Shown here: positions 1 through 10,017 of the stretch, piece after piece
Layout of the letters: each line of letters opens with the position of its first letter
How positions within the stretch are numbered: the stretch's first letter is position 1
From: Streptomyces sp. NRRL S-1022
GTDB lineage: Bacteria; Actinomycetota; Actinomycetes; Streptomycetales; Streptomycetaceae
Length of the DNA: 64,000 nt
NCBI RefSeq assembly: GCF_000720135.1
Contig: NZ_JOIU01000037.1
Coordinates: forward strand, 37,420 to 101,419
Reading direction: 5' to 3'
Notes under the pieces: model-generated
The model's input: only the letters and a program-made list of their open reading frames with translations
What the model was told of the DNA's origin: nothing
Databases searched by the model: none
Made by a program: the position numbers and the translations under genes

Positions 1-152
1 CCCTTCCCGTGCCCCGTTCTCCCGGGCCCCGCGCACGCTCCGCGGGAACCTGGCACAGTGGAAGGAAAACGAAGGCGAACGGGAGCGAGGGGGAACGTTC
101 CCGTTCCGGCGAACGTTGTACATGTGATGGCCGGTGCAAGGAGGGCGAGCGC

Positions 153-353
153 ATGACGTACGACCGGTTGGTGTGCGCGAACTGCGCGTCGCCTGTGAGT
201 GAGGGCCGGTGCCCGGTGTGCCGTGCCAACCGCGAGCGACTGCAGCAGGAGGGCTTCTTCGGAGGCCTGAACGGGCTGAACCCGATGGCGCTGATCGCGC
301 TGCTGGCGGTGTTGATCGCCGCGGTGGCGCTGCTGGCGCACCAGACCGCGTGA
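153..353 (+). CDS. small zinc-ribbon membrane protein
   Basis: 66-residue protein of unknown role. The N-terminal half has two CxxC pairs (C-A-N-C near residue 7 and C-P-V-C near residue 19), which look like a small zinc ribbon. The C-terminal half, from about residue 43, is one hydrophobic helix (MALIALLAVLIAAVALLA) ending four residues before the stop. I therefore expect a membrane-tethered cytoplasmic zinc knuckle. The ATG at 153 is chosen over the longer upstream open frame because a GGAGGG Shine-Dalgarno sits about 7 bases before it. It is convergent with the surface-protein gene and separated from it by a strong hairpin. I do not recognise a characterised family, so the function is unknown. 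Confidence 0.75.
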   Translation: MTYDRLVCANCASPVSEGRCPVCRANRERLQQEGFFGGLNGLNPMALIALLAVLIAAVALLAHQTA

Positions 354-380
354 CCGGACGGAAGAGCCCGCACACAGCGT

Positions 381-417
381 CGTAAGGGCCCGGAGCGCGA
401 AGCTCCGGGCCCTTACG
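381..417. terminator. bidirectional hairpin terminator
   Basis: Perfect 16-bp inverted repeat (arms 381-396 and 402-417) with a 5-base GCGAA loop between two convergent genes. There is no clear T tract, as is usual for Streptomyces terminators, and it can serve both strands. Confidence 0.85.
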
Positions 418-442
418 TGTGCGACGTACGTGCCGTGCGTGA

Positions 443-1667
<1,225 letters not shown>

Positions 1668-1698
1668 GACAACTGCCGCCCTACGGACGGCAGTTGTC
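1668..1698 (-). terminator. prfB terminator
   Basis: 11-bp inverted repeat (arms 1668-1678 and 1688-1698, 9-base loop) begins 12 bases after the prfB stop codon. On the minus strand it is followed by a moderately T-rich stretch (TTATGTCTGGGTTTT). Confidence 0.85.
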
Positions 1699-1710
1699 AT
1701 GTCGACAAAG

Positions 1711-2817
1711 TTACTTCTCCTGCTGCTTGCGCCAGCGAATCCCGGCCTCCAGGAACCCGTCGATCTCGCCGTTGAACACGGCCTCCGGGTTGCCCACCTC
1801 GTGCTCGGTGCGCAGGTCCTTGACCATCTGGTACGGGTGCAGCACGTAGGAACGCATCTGGTTGCCCCAGGAGTTGCCGCCGTCGCCCTTGAGGGCGTCC
1901 ATCTTGGCCTGCTCCTCCTGCCGGCGCCGCTCCAGCAGCTTGGCCTGGAGGACGTTCATCGCGGTGGCCTTGTTCTGGATCTGCGACCGCTCGTTCTGGC
2001 AGGAGACCACGATGCCGGTGGGCAGGTGGGTGATGCGGACCGCGGAGTCGGTCGTGTTCACGCCCTGGCCACCGGGACCGGAGGACCGGTAGACGTCGAT
2101 GCGCAGCTCCGACTCGTCGATCTCGACGTGGTCGGACTGCTCGACGACGGGGAGCACCTCGACACCGGCGAAGGAGGTCTGCCGGCGGCCCTGGTTGTCG
2201 TAGGGCGAGATGCGCACGAGGCGGTGCGTGCCCTGCTCGACGGAGAGGGTGCCGTAGGCGTACGGCGCCTGGACGGCGAAGGTGGTCGACTTGATGCCGG
2301 CCTCTTCGGCGTACGAGGTCTCGATCAGCTCCGTCTTGTAGCCGCGCTGCTCGGCCCAGCGCAGGTACATGCGCTGGAGCTTCTCGGCGAAGTCGGCGGC
2401 GTCGACGCCGCCGGCCTCGGCGCGGATGTTGACGAGCGCCTCACGGGAGTCGTACTCGCCGGACAGGAGGGTACGGACCTCCATCTCGTCCAGTGCCTTC
2501 CTCACCGAGGTCAGCTCGGACTCGGCCTCCGCGCGGGTGTCCGGGTCGTCCTCCTCCTCGGCCATCTCGAAGAGGACCGCGAGGTCGTCGATCCGGCCGC
2601 GCAGCGCCTCCGCCTTCCTGACCTCGGCCTGGAGGTGGGAGAGCTTGCTGGTGATCTTCTGCGCCTCGTCCGGGTTGTCCCAGAGGGACGGCGCGGCCGC
2701 CTGCTCCTCGAGCACGGCGATGTCTGCCCTCAGCTTGTCGAGGTCCAGGACGGCCTCGATCGACTCCATGGTCGAGGAGAGGGACTTCAGCTCTTCGGAT
2801 ACATCGACGACTGCCAC
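1711..2817 (-). CDS. prfB: peptide chain release factor 2
   Basis: Class I release factor that reads UGA/UAA in the ribosomal A site and triggers peptidyl-tRNA hydrolysis. The 368-residue product has the usual RF2 layout: a long alpha-helical N-terminal domain, the anticodon-mimicking region and the GGQ catalytic motif (GPGGQGVN near 2065). The start is the GTG at 2817 ([13 protein letters not shown]), preceded by GGAACC and matching the usual RF2 N-terminus; the open frame continues upstream without homology. There is no in-frame UGA, so the autoregulatory frameshift known from E. coli prfB is absent. One oddity: the codon-recognition tripeptide, normally SPF in RF2, reads SPY ([14 protein letters not shown], 2200-2208). 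It lies 77 bases downstream of pkaB and ends in its own terminator. In other actinomycetes prfB is often followed by ftsEX; here a surface-protein gene follows. Confidence 0.97.
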   Translation of the reverse strand: MAVVDVSEELKSLSSTMESIEAVLDLDKLRADIAVLEEQAAAPSLWDNPDEAQKITSKLSHLQAEVRKAEALRGRIDDLAVLFEMAEEEDDPDTRAEAESELTSVRKALDEMEVRTLLSGEYDSREALVNIRAEAGGVDAADFAEKLQRMYLRWAEQRGYKTELIETSYAEEAGIKSTTFAVQAPYAYGTLSVEQGTHRLVRISPYDNQGRRQTSFAGVEVLPVVEQSDHVEIDESELRIDVYRSSGPGGQGVNTTDSAVRITHLPTGIVVSCQNERSQIQNKATAMNVLQAKLLERRRQEEQAKMDALKGDGGNSWGNQMRSYVLHPYQMVKDLRTEHEVGNPEAVFNGEIDGFLEAGIRWRKQQEK

Positions 2818-2894
2818 GGTTCCAGCGTAACGGCTGTGGCAAGCGACCTCGGCCGACCGGTCCCCGGCACCGCTCGCCCCCGCTCCCCGGTGGG

Positions 2895-4118
2895 TCAGGG
2901 GGCCGACGTGCTGTGGGCGGGCCGGGGTGGGTCGGAGTCCTCGCCGGAGGAGGCGAGCCACGCGCCGACGGCCACGACCGCGGCCACCACCACCCCGGCC
3001 ACCCCGAGGGTCACCCGGCGCCGCCGCACCGCGGCCCGGTGGCGGGCCGAGCCGGGACGGGGCGCGCCGGGGGCCCGGGGCACGCGGGCGGTCCCGTGGG
3101 CCCCGCCGGCCAGCTCGTCCGGCCCCGGCACCCGCATCGACGTGTGCGTGTCACGGTTGGAGTCGGGCTTGGCCCCGGGGACGAGGGACACCGCCCCCCG
3201 CCGCCGTACCGGCTCCCCCTGCGGGGCCGACGGCGCGGACTCCTCGGCGGCCTCCTCGGACAGGTCCGGCTCGTCCACGTCCAGCGGGGGCATCCCGGCC
3301 AGCAGGGGCAGCTGCTCGCGCAGCCGCGCGGCCAGCTCCGAGGCGCGCAGCCGGGAGGCGGGGGCCTTGGCCAGGCACTGCACGAGCAGCTGCCACAGCT
3401 CCTCGGGGATGCCCGGCAGCGGTACGACGGTCTCCGTGACGTGCCGCCGCAGGACCGCGCCGGGGTGTCCGCCGCCGAAGGGCGTGAAGCCGGCCAGCAG
3501 CTCGTACAGGACGGTCGCCAGCGCGTAGATGTCCACGGCGGCCCGGGGCGGCAGGCCCTCCACGATCTCCGGGGCCAGGTAGTCCGGCGTACCGATGATC
3601 TTCGTGGCGCGGGTCCGCCGCGGCGAGTCGATCAGCTTGGCGACGCCGAAGTCGGTGAGCAGCGCCGGGTGGGCGCCGCCCGGCCCGAGCGGGCCCTGCA
3701 TGTCGAGCAGGACGTTCTCGGGCTTGACGTCCCGGTGGACGACCCCGGCCGCGTGGGCCGCGGCCAGCGCGTCGGCGACGTCGGCGACGATCGCCACGGC
3801 CGCCTCGGGGGCGAGCCGCCGCTCCCGTTCCAGCCGGGTGCGCAGGTCGGTGCCGCGCACGAGGTCCATGACCAGGGCCAGGTCGTTGCCGTCGACGACC
3901 ATGTCGCGCACGGTGACGATGTGCGGATGCTCCAGTCCGAGCAGTGCGGTGCGCTCCTGCACGAAGCGTCCGACGAGCTCCTGGTCGCAGGCGAGGTCCT
4001 CGCGCAGCAGCTTGATGGCGACGGGGCCGTCCGGTCCCTCGCCCAGCCACACCGTGCCGGCGCTCCCCCGCCCCAGGATCTGGTTCGCGGTGTACCGGCT
4101 GCCGATCTTCCGTGCCAA
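2895..4118 (-). CDS. pkaB: membrane Ser/Thr protein kinase PkaB
   Basis: Eukaryotic-type (Hanks) Ser/Thr kinase of 407 residues. Residues about 9-275 are the kinase domain: glycine loop [12 protein letters not shown] lysine in VAIKLL (K36), catalytic loop VHRDVKPEN (D130), DFG (D156) and the GTPDYLAPE activation segment. An acidic/Pro-rich linker follows, then one transmembrane helix (about 369-391, [20 protein letters not shown]) and a 16-residue external tail, so there is no large sensor domain. The start is TTG at 4118, set by AGGAG five bases upstream. It lies 124 bases downstream of pkaA on the same strand and 77 bases before prfB. The pair corresponds to the cotranscribed pkaA/pkaB kinases described in S. 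coelicolor; the name rests on recalled size and order. Substrates are unknown. Confidence 0.9.
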   Translation of the reverse strand: MARKIGSRYTANQILGRGSAGTVWLGEGPDGPVAIKLLREDLACDQELVGRFVQERTALLGLEHPHIVTVRDMVVDGNDLALVMDLVRGTDLRTRLERERRLAPEAAVAIVADVADALAAAHAAGVVHRDVKPENVLLDMQGPLGPGGAHPALLTDFGVAKLIDSPRRTRATKIIGTPDYLAPEIVEGLPPRAAVDIYALATVLYELLAGFTPFGGGHPGAVLRRHVTETVVPLPGIPEELWQLLVQCLAKAPASRLRASELAARLREQLPLLAGMPPLDVDEPDLSEEAAEESAPSAPQGEPVRRRGAVSLVPGAKPDSNRDTHTSMRVPGPDELAGGAHGTARVPRAPGAPRPGSARHRAAVRRRRVTLGVAGVVVAAVVAVGAWLASSGEDSDPPRPAHSTSAP

Positions 4119-4242
4119 GACTGCTCCTACAGACGCGTGTTGTCGCCAAAACTACGCGTCCGCCGAGCCAACCTTCACCGCGGAGACGGAAATCACCCGC
4201 CAGATGTCGACAAATCTCCGAACCGAGTGCCCGAGCCGGCGA

Positions 4243-5964
4243 TCAGTTCCCGCTGCCGGACGAACCGCTCAGGTCCTTGATCCAGCCGCCGACCTTGCCG
4301 ATCCAGTCGCTCATCTGGTCCCAGTAGCCCTTGCCGGTGCCGATCCAGTCCTGCAACGGGGTCAGCTCCCAGATCAGCCAGCTCGCCACGATCAGGATGA
4401 CGATCGTGAACAGGCAGCCCTTCAGACAGCCGAGACCGGGGATCTTCATCGGGTTGGCGCTGCGCTGCCGCGGGGCCCGGGGCTCCCGCGCGGGCCGCTG
4501 CGGCTCGGGCCGGGCGGGCGGCGCGTACCGCTGCGGCTGCTGCTGGGGCTGCGGTGGCGGGGCGTACTGCTGGGGCTGCTGTTGCGGGTAGCCGTAGCCG
4601 GGGGCCTGCGGCGAGCGCTGCCGGCCGCGCGGCTGCGGCTGCTGCGGGCGGGGCTGCGGGGCCTGGCGCGGCTGCTGCTGCGGCCGGGCGACCTGCCGCT
4701 GGGGCCGGCGGCGCAGCGGGTCCTCGTCCGGGTCCAGGTACTGGATCTGCGTCTGCTCGTTGCGGTCGCGGGCGGCGCGCAGCTGCGTCTGCCAGGGGTG
4801 CGGCTGCTCGGGCGGCTGCCCCTGCTGGCCCTGCTGGCCCTGGCCGACGGGCGGCAGGACGGCCGTGGGGTCCGCCGCGCCGGTGTTCGGCAGGACGGCG
4901 GTGGGGTCGGCGGCGCCGGCCGGGCCGCCGGTGTGCGGGAGGAAGCTGGTCGCGGCGTTCGGGTCGTGCTGGCCGTACGCCCCCTGCGGGGCGTTCGTCG
5001 GCAGGACCTGGGTGGGGTCGGCGGCGCCGGGCACGCCCGGGACGGCGGCCGGGTCCGGGTCCGGGGCGAGCAGCGCGCCCACGCCCTCGGCGGCGGCGAT
5101 CTGCGCGGCGTTCGCGTGCACGCCGACGCCCTCGGCGACGACCCGCAGCCCGCGCGCGAGGTTCTCCGCGCTCGGCCGCTCGTCGGGGTTCTTGCGCAGG
5201 CAGCGCTCGATGACCGTCCACAGCGGGTCCGGGACGGTGGAGGGGCGGCGCGGCTCGGCGCTCAGGTGCTGGTGCAGCACCTCCAGGGCGGAGCCGCCGG
5301 AGAACGGCGGATGGCCGGTGACCAGCTCGTACAGCAGGATGCCGGCGCCGTAGATGTCGACGGCGGAGGTCTGCGGGCGGCCCTCGGCGGACTCCGGGGC
5401 GACGTACGCGGGCGTGCCGACGAACTCGCTGGTGCGGGTCAGGCCCGGGGAGTCGGCGAGGCGGGCGATGCCGAAGTCGGTCAGCATCGGGTGCATCCGG
5501 CCGCCCTGCTGCATGAGCAGCACGTTGGCGGGCTTCAGGTCGCGGTGGACGACGCCGTCGGCGTGGCTCGCGGCGAGCGCGTCGGCGATCTGGGCGGTCA
5601 GCAGGGCGGCGGCGACGGGCGTGAGGGGGCCGTTCTCGCGCAGGTAGCGGTGCAGGTCGGGGCCCTCGACGAGGTCCATGACCAGCGCCAGCAGGTCGCC
5701 CTCGACGACCAGGTCGCGGACCCGCACGATGTTGGGGTGGGTGAGCCGGAGCAGCACCGAACGCTCGCGCAGGAAGCGCATCACGATGTCCGGGTCGCTC
5801 GCCAGCTCCTCCTTCAGGACCTTGATCGCGACCGTCTCTCCCGGCTGGCCGGGCACGGCCGCCTCGGCGCCCGCGGTCTCGCGCTGGCGGGCACGCCACA
5901 CGGTGCCTGTGGCGCCGCGTCCGAGCGGCGCCTCAAGCAGGTACTTGCTGCCGACTGGCCGCAC
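4243..5964 (-). CDS. pkaA: membrane Ser/Thr protein kinase PkaA
   Basis: 573-residue Hanks-type Ser/Thr kinase. Kinase domain residues about 7-275: GRGATGTVW, ATP lysine K48 (VAIKVL), catalytic VHRDLKPAN (D142), DFG (D163) and GTPAYVAPE. The juxtamembrane linker (about 300-525) is rich in Pro, Gln and Arg. It contains three copies of AADPT(A/Q)VLP, with Thr at 318, 355 and 367, and a looser NAATSFLP with T339. A single transmembrane helix (GCLFTIVILIVASWLIW) is followed by about 40 external residues. The start is the GTG at 5964, with GGGAG about 10 bases upstream; the frame stays open far upstream antisense to the FHA gene, but that part is a shadow. It is first in the minus-strand run pkaA-pkaB-prfB and divergent from the FHA/FtsK gene. 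The repeated Thr motifs are plausible autophosphorylation sites (inference). Confidence 0.92.
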   Translation of the reverse strand: MRPVGSKYLLEAPLGRGATGTVWRARQRETAGAEAAVPGQPGETVAIKVLKEELASDPDIVMRFLRERSVLLRLTHPNIVRVRDLVVEGDLLALVMDLVEGPDLHRYLRENGPLTPVAAALLTAQIADALAASHADGVVHRDLKPANVLLMQQGGRMHPMLTDFGIARLADSPGLTRTSEFVGTPAYVAPESAEGRPQTSAVDIYGAGILLYELVTGHPPFSGGSALEVLHQHLSAEPRRPSTVPDPLWTVIERCLRKNPDERPSAENLARGLRVVAEGVGVHANAAQIAAAEGVGALLAPDPDPAAVPGVPGAADPTQVLPTNAPQGAYGQHDPNAATSFLPHTGGPAGAADPTAVLPNTGAADPTAVLPPVGQGQQGQQGQPPEQPHPWQTQLRAARDRNEQTQIQYLDPDEDPLRRRPQRQVARPQQQPRQAPQPRPQQPQPRGRQRSPQAPGYGYPQQQPQQYAPPPQPQQQPQRYAPPARPEPQRPAREPRAPRQRSANPMKIPGLGCLKGCLFTIVILIVASWLIWELTPLQDWIGTGKGYWDQMSDWIGKVGGWIKDLSGSSGSGN

Positions 5965-6264
5965 GTCACGCGCTCCCTGCTGCTTGCTGTTGCTTGCTTG
6001 CCTGCATTCCGTTTGTTCCGACCCACTGTAGTGCTGCCCTCGGGAGCCCCAGGGGCTCGACGGAAAGACGCACGTCCCGGTCCACTGGTTGCCCAAACCG
6101 GACGTGACCGATCTCAACTGATCGACGGCGCTCTTGTGGTCAGGCACTTTTGCGGGCAGAGCCGACCAATCAAGATCACTTGTCACCGGGTTCCGGGCGC
6201 GCTGTCGGTGGCAGGTGCAAGGATGCCTTCCAGTACTGGCCGCCGTGCTCGTGTTGGGGTGGGG
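5965..6264. other. divergent intergenic region pkaA / FHA gene
   Basis: 300 bases between two divergent genes, locally less GC-rich than its flanks. It should hold promoters for both directions. No convincing -35/-10 pair, operator palindrome or small gene was found. An ATG at about 6223 in frame with the FHA gene has AAGG directly abutting it and looks unlikely as a start. Confidence 0.5.
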
Positions 6265-9200
6265 ATGCAGATCCGGCTGACCGTCGTGGACCCGCTCGGC
6301 CCGGCCCCGCAGCGGGGCCGCGCCGTGAGCCGCGACGTACTGGTCACGGCGCCCGCGGGCACGGAGCTGGCCGCGGTCGCGTCGGCGCTGGCCGGGGCGG
6401 TCACCGGTGACGGCGGCACCGGCCGGGAGGCCGGCGGCGCCTCCGTGGTGCTGTACGCGGGCACCGAGCGGCTCGACCCCCGGCGCAGCACCCTCGGCGA
6501 ACCGCCGCTGACGGACGGCGCCGTGCTCTCCCTCGGCGCTCCGGCGGCCCCCGAACCGCACCCCGAACTGGACGAGGCCCCGACCCGGCTGCACGTGGTC
6601 GCCGGCCCGGACGCGGGCGGGGTGCACCTGCTGCACGGCGGCCGGATCACCGTCGGCCGCTCCGCCGACGCCGACGTCCCGCTGGACGACCCCGACGTGT
6701 CCCGCCTGCACTGCGCGGTCACCGTCGACGCGGACGGCCGGGTCTCGGTCGCCGACCTCGGCTCCACGAACGGCACGACCCTCGACGGCGTACGGGTCTC
6801 GGAGCGGCCGGTGCGGGTGCCCGCCGGTGGGCTGCTGCGGATAGGCGAGTCGGCACTGCGGGTCACGCGGGCCGGGGGACCCGGGATGCGCGTGCGGACG
6901 GTGCCCGACGGAGAGGGCTGCGTGCGGGTCGTACCGGGCGCCGGATCCGCCGCGGCGCCCGCGCCGGACGCGTCGCCGCCGGCGGGTGCGAGGGGCCCTG
7001 GCGCCGTCCCCGCCGCGGCGGACGGCGGGGCAGGCGCCGGGACACGGCCCTCTCCTCCGGCCGGCGCCGGGCACCGGCCCGGCGGGGCGGGGGCCGCTTC
7101 CGGGGGTGCGGCCGCGCAGCACGCCTACGGCGCCGCCGGCTGGGACGCGGGAGCCCAGGAGCACCGGCGCGGGCCGTCCGCGGCGGTACCGGGACAGGCC
7201 GGGGCGCCGAGTGCCGAGAGCCGGAGCGGGACGGCCGGCGGGGACACCCACGCGGGGCGCTTCGGGATCGCCGGCGAGGACCCCCGGGCGGGCGGGCGCA
7301 AGGGCACCCCGGCCGGGGGCACCGACACCCCGCAGGGCGCCCGGCGGCGCGGCCTCGGGGCCTGGGCGCGCCGGCTGGCCGGCGGACGCGACGAGCAGCC
7401 GGCCGGCACGGGCGGCGGGCCGGCCGCCCGCGTCGGCGCGGCCCCGGCCGCCGGGGCCCCGCGGCAGCCGGAGACCTGGCCCGACCCGGCCGCCCTGCTG
7501 CTGACCGCGCTGGGTCCCGGACCCCGCCTGTGGGAGCGCGGGCCGGGACACCCGGAGGCGCTGGCCGTGCGGCTCGGCACGGCCGACCGGAGCGCGCCGG
7601 ACGGCTCGGGCCTGCTGCCCGCGGTGCCGGTGACCGCCGCGCTGCGCGAGGCGGGCGCGCTGGGCCTGGCGGGTCCGCGCCCCCGGCTGTCCGGGCTGGC
7701 CCGCGCGGTGCTGGCCCAGCTCGCCGCGCTGCACTCCCCCGACCTCCTGGAGATCGTGCTGATCAGCGCGGACCGCTCGCGGCCGGTGGCGGACCGTACG
7801 GCCGAGTGGGCCTGGCTGGGCTGGCTCCCGCACGTCCGGCCGGGCCACGGCCAGGACTGCCGGCTGCTGCTGGCCTACGACCGCGAACAGGCGGCGGCCC
7901 GCACGGAGGAGCTGCTGCGCCGCCTGGACGACCACGCGGCGACGGGCCGCACCGCGGCCCACCCCGCCCCGCCCCGCCCCGGGAGCCCCGCACCGTCCGG
8001 CGGCACCGCCACCCCGGCGGCCCACGACCCGGCCCCGATCCCGCCCGGCGCACCGACACCGGCACCGGCACCGGCACCGGCCACACCGTCCCCCGACACC
8101 TTCACCGGGACGCCCGCCGGCCCCGGGCAGGCCGCCGCCCGGCGGCCCTCCTGGGCCAAGGACGACGTCGGCGCCGGCGGCTTCGCGGGGCCGTACACGA
8201 TCGTCGTGGTGGACGGTGACCCCGGCGGCTCGGCGCTGCGGGACGCGCTGGCGCGGCTGGCCGTGGCCGGGCCGCGGGCCGGCATCCACGTGGTGTGCCT
8301 CGCCGAGACCGAGACCGCCTCGCCGGCGTCCCCGGTGACCCGGACGTACGAGGCCGCCTGCGCGGTGACGCCGACGTTCCGGCACTGCGGTGCCGTGGCC
8401 ATGCTGAGCGGGGACGTCGCCGCCGCGCTGCAACTGCTCCGGGTCGCGCCCGGCGGCCCCGTCGGCACCGGAACGCTCGCCGCCGTCGACGCCGTCTCCG
8501 CCGCCTGGGCGGAACGGTTCGCGCGGGCGCTGGCGCCGCTGCGCCCGGACGGCCCGCCCGGTGAACGGCACGCGCGCGTGGCCACGCCGCTGCCCCGGTC
8601 GGCACGGCTGCTGGACGAGCTGGGCCTGGCCCGGGCCACCCCGGCGTCGCTGATGGCGCGCTGGGCGGACGCGGCCGACGACACCGAGTCGCTGGGCGGC
8701 CGGGCACGGGCGGTGCTGGGTGCCGGCCCGCACGGGCCGGTCACCGCGGACCTCGTGGCCGAGGGCCCGCACCTGCTGGTCGAGGGCCCCGCCGGCAGCG
8801 GCCGTACCGAGCTGCTGCGGACCGTGGTCGCCTCGCTGGCCGCCGCCGAGCGCCCGGACCGGCTGGCCATGGTGCTGCTCGACGGCCGGGACGGCGTCGG
8901 CACGGGTGCCGGGCTGGGCGAGGGCCTGCGCGTGTGCACCGACATACCGCACGTCACCACGCACCTGATCGCCAACGACCCCGTGCGCATGCGGGAGTTC
9001 GCCCAGTCGCTGACCGCCGAGCTGAAGCGCCGGGCGGAGCTGCTGGGCCGGGCGGACTTCGCCCGGTGGCACGCCGGGCAGGAGGTGTCCGGCCGGATGG
9101 TGTCCCAGCGTACCCCCGCCTCCGGTCACACCGGTCCAGCCTCCGGTCCCGCCTCCGCGTCCGGTGACATCGAGTCGCCGCCCAGCTCCACCCTGCGCCT

Positions 9201-9756
9201 GCGGCCGGGCGCGGCGGCCCGGCAGCGGGCCGCCGCCGCACCGCCGCTGCCCCGGCTGGTGGTGGTCGTCGACGACCTGGACGCGCTGGTCTCCCCCGCC
9301 CTCGGCTCGCCGGGCCGGCCCGCCGCCGGCTCGGTCATACGCGCGCTGGAGGCGGTGACCCGGGACGGCGAGCGGCTCGGCGTGCACCTGGTGGCGGCGA
9401 CCGGGGCCGGCGGCCGTACGGCGGAGTCCGAGCCGGCGCGCCGGGCAGCCCTGCGGATCACGCTGGACGCCCCGCAGCCGGGGCCGGACCAGCCGGCGCC
9501 GGGCCGGGGCACGCTGGCGTACGGGGACGGGCGGACCGTGGGCTTCCAGGGCGGCCGGGTGACGGGCCGTATCCCGCGTACCGCGACCCAGCGGCCCACG
9601 GTCGTCCCGCTGGACTGGCAGCGTATGGGCGACCCGCCGGCCCGCCGGCCCGTGCGGGAGCTGGGCAACGGCCCGACGGACCTGGCGCTGCTGGCGAGCG
9701 CGGTGGAGCGGGCCGCCCGCCAGGTCGCGGCGGCGGAGGTCCCGTCCCTGCTCTGA
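6265..9756 (+). CDS. FHA-domain protein with FtsK/SpoIIIE-like ATPase region
   Basis: 1163-residue protein. An N-terminal ubiquitin-like stretch (1-95) precedes an FHA phosphothreonine-binding domain (about 108-195) with the canonical GRS (131-133), SRLH (146-149) and DLGSTNG (164-170). A long, low-complexity Ala/Gly/Pro linker (about 220-430) follows. The C-terminal half resembles FtsK/SpoIIIE ATPases. Its P-loop is GPAGSGRTE (841-849), so the Walker A lysine is replaced by Arg847, while a Walker B-like VVVVDD (aspartates 1003-1004) is kept. FHA followed by FtsK-like modules is the architecture of the EssC/YukB type VII secretion ATPases, but no WXG100 or other ESX gene is nearby, so a secretion role is only a possibility. 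The start is ATG 6265 after GGGGTGGGG. Divergent from pkaA and probably a reader of kinase output (inference from domain and neighbours). Confidence 0.85.
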   Translation: MQIRLTVVDPLGPAPQRGRAVSRDVLVTAPAGTELAAVASALAGAVTGDGGTGREAGGASVVLYAGTERLDPRRSTLGEPPLTDGAVLSLGAPAAPEPHPELDEAPTRLHVVAGPDAGGVHLLHGGRITVGRSADADVPLDDPDVSRLHCAVTVDADGRVSVADLGSTNGTTLDGVRVSERPVRVPAGGLLRIGESALRVTRAGGPGMRVRTVPDGEGCVRVVPGAGSAAAPAPDASPPAGARGPGAVPAAADGGAGAGTRPSPPAGAGHRPGGAGAASGGAAAQHAYGAAGWDAGAQEHRRGPSAAVPGQAGAPSAESRSGTAGGDTHAGRFGIAGEDPRAGGRKGTPAGGTDTPQGARRRGLGAWARRLAGGRDEQPAGTGGGPAARVGAAPAAGAPRQPETWPDPAALLLTALGPGPRLWERGPGHPEALAVRLGTADRSAPDGSGLLPAVPVTAALREAGALGLAGPRPRLSGLARAVLAQLAALHSPDLLEIVLISADRSRPVADRTAEWAWLGWLPHVRPGHGQDCRLLLAYDREQAAARTEELLRRLDDHAATGRTAAHPAPPRPGSPAPSGGTATPAAHDPAPIPPGAPTPAPAPAPATPSPDTFTGTPAGPGQAAARRPSWAKDDVGAGGFAGPYTIVVVDGDPGGSALRDALARLAVAGPRAGIHVVCLAETETASPASPVTRTYEAACAVTPTFRHCGAVAMLSGDVAAALQLLRVAPGGPVGTGTLAAVDAVSAAWAERFARALAPLRPDGPPGERHARVATPLPRSARLLDELGLARATPASLMARWADAADDTESLGGRARAVLGAGPHGPVTADLVAEGPHLLVEGPAGSGRTELLRTVVASLAAAERPDRLAMVLLDGRDGVGTGAGLGEGLRVCTDIPHVTTHLIANDPVRMREFAQSLTAELKRRAELLGRADFARWHAGQEVSGRMVSQRTPASGHTGPASGPASASGDIESPPSSTLRLRPGAAARQRAAAAPPLPRLVVVVDDLDALVSPALGSPGRPAAGSVIRALEAVTRDGERLGVHLVAATGAGGRTAESEPARRAALRITLDAPQPGPDQPAPGRGTLAYGDGRTVGFQGGRVTGRIPRTATQRPTVVPLDWQRMGDPPARRPVRELGNGPTDLALLASAVERAARQVAAAEVPSLL

Positions 9757-9823
9757 GCGCTCCGGCGGCCGCACCCGGGCGGTACGACGGTCCCCGTCAC
9801 CCTTCCAGGTGAACCCGCCGTCT

Positions 9824-9848
9824 CCGGGGCGGGACCACCCCGCCCCGG
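9824..9848 (+). terminator. hairpin terminator after FHA/FtsK gene
   Basis: 10-bp perfect stem (9824-9833 with 9839-9848), loop ACCAC, about 70 bases after the stop codon. No T tract. Confidence 0.6.
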
Positions 9849-10017
9849 CCCCCGCGAACCCGCACGCATACACCCCTGGTCACGAGCCGGTCACGATGAG
9901 CCGGTGGACCCGGCAGGCGCTCTTGCCCGCCCGGAGCGGCCCGGCGTACACCGGACCGCACGGGACAGAGTTCTGACGTTCAACTGCGTTCAACGACGAA
10001 CGACGAACGGGGAAGTG

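Noticed and set aside
1..152. Upstream extension of the first gene to position 9
   Set aside because: The extra 48 codons are Arg/Ser/Gly-rich without homology, and the ATG at 153 has a strong ribosome site.
2700..2817. Programmed frameshift in prfB as in E. coli
   Set aside because: The reading frame is continuous from GTG 2817 with no internal UGA, as expected for actinobacteria.
4243..9873. Very long minus-strand frame continuing upstream of pkaA
   Set aside because: Only the part from GTG 5964 has kinase homology and a ribosome site. The rest is a shadow of the FHA/FtsK gene.
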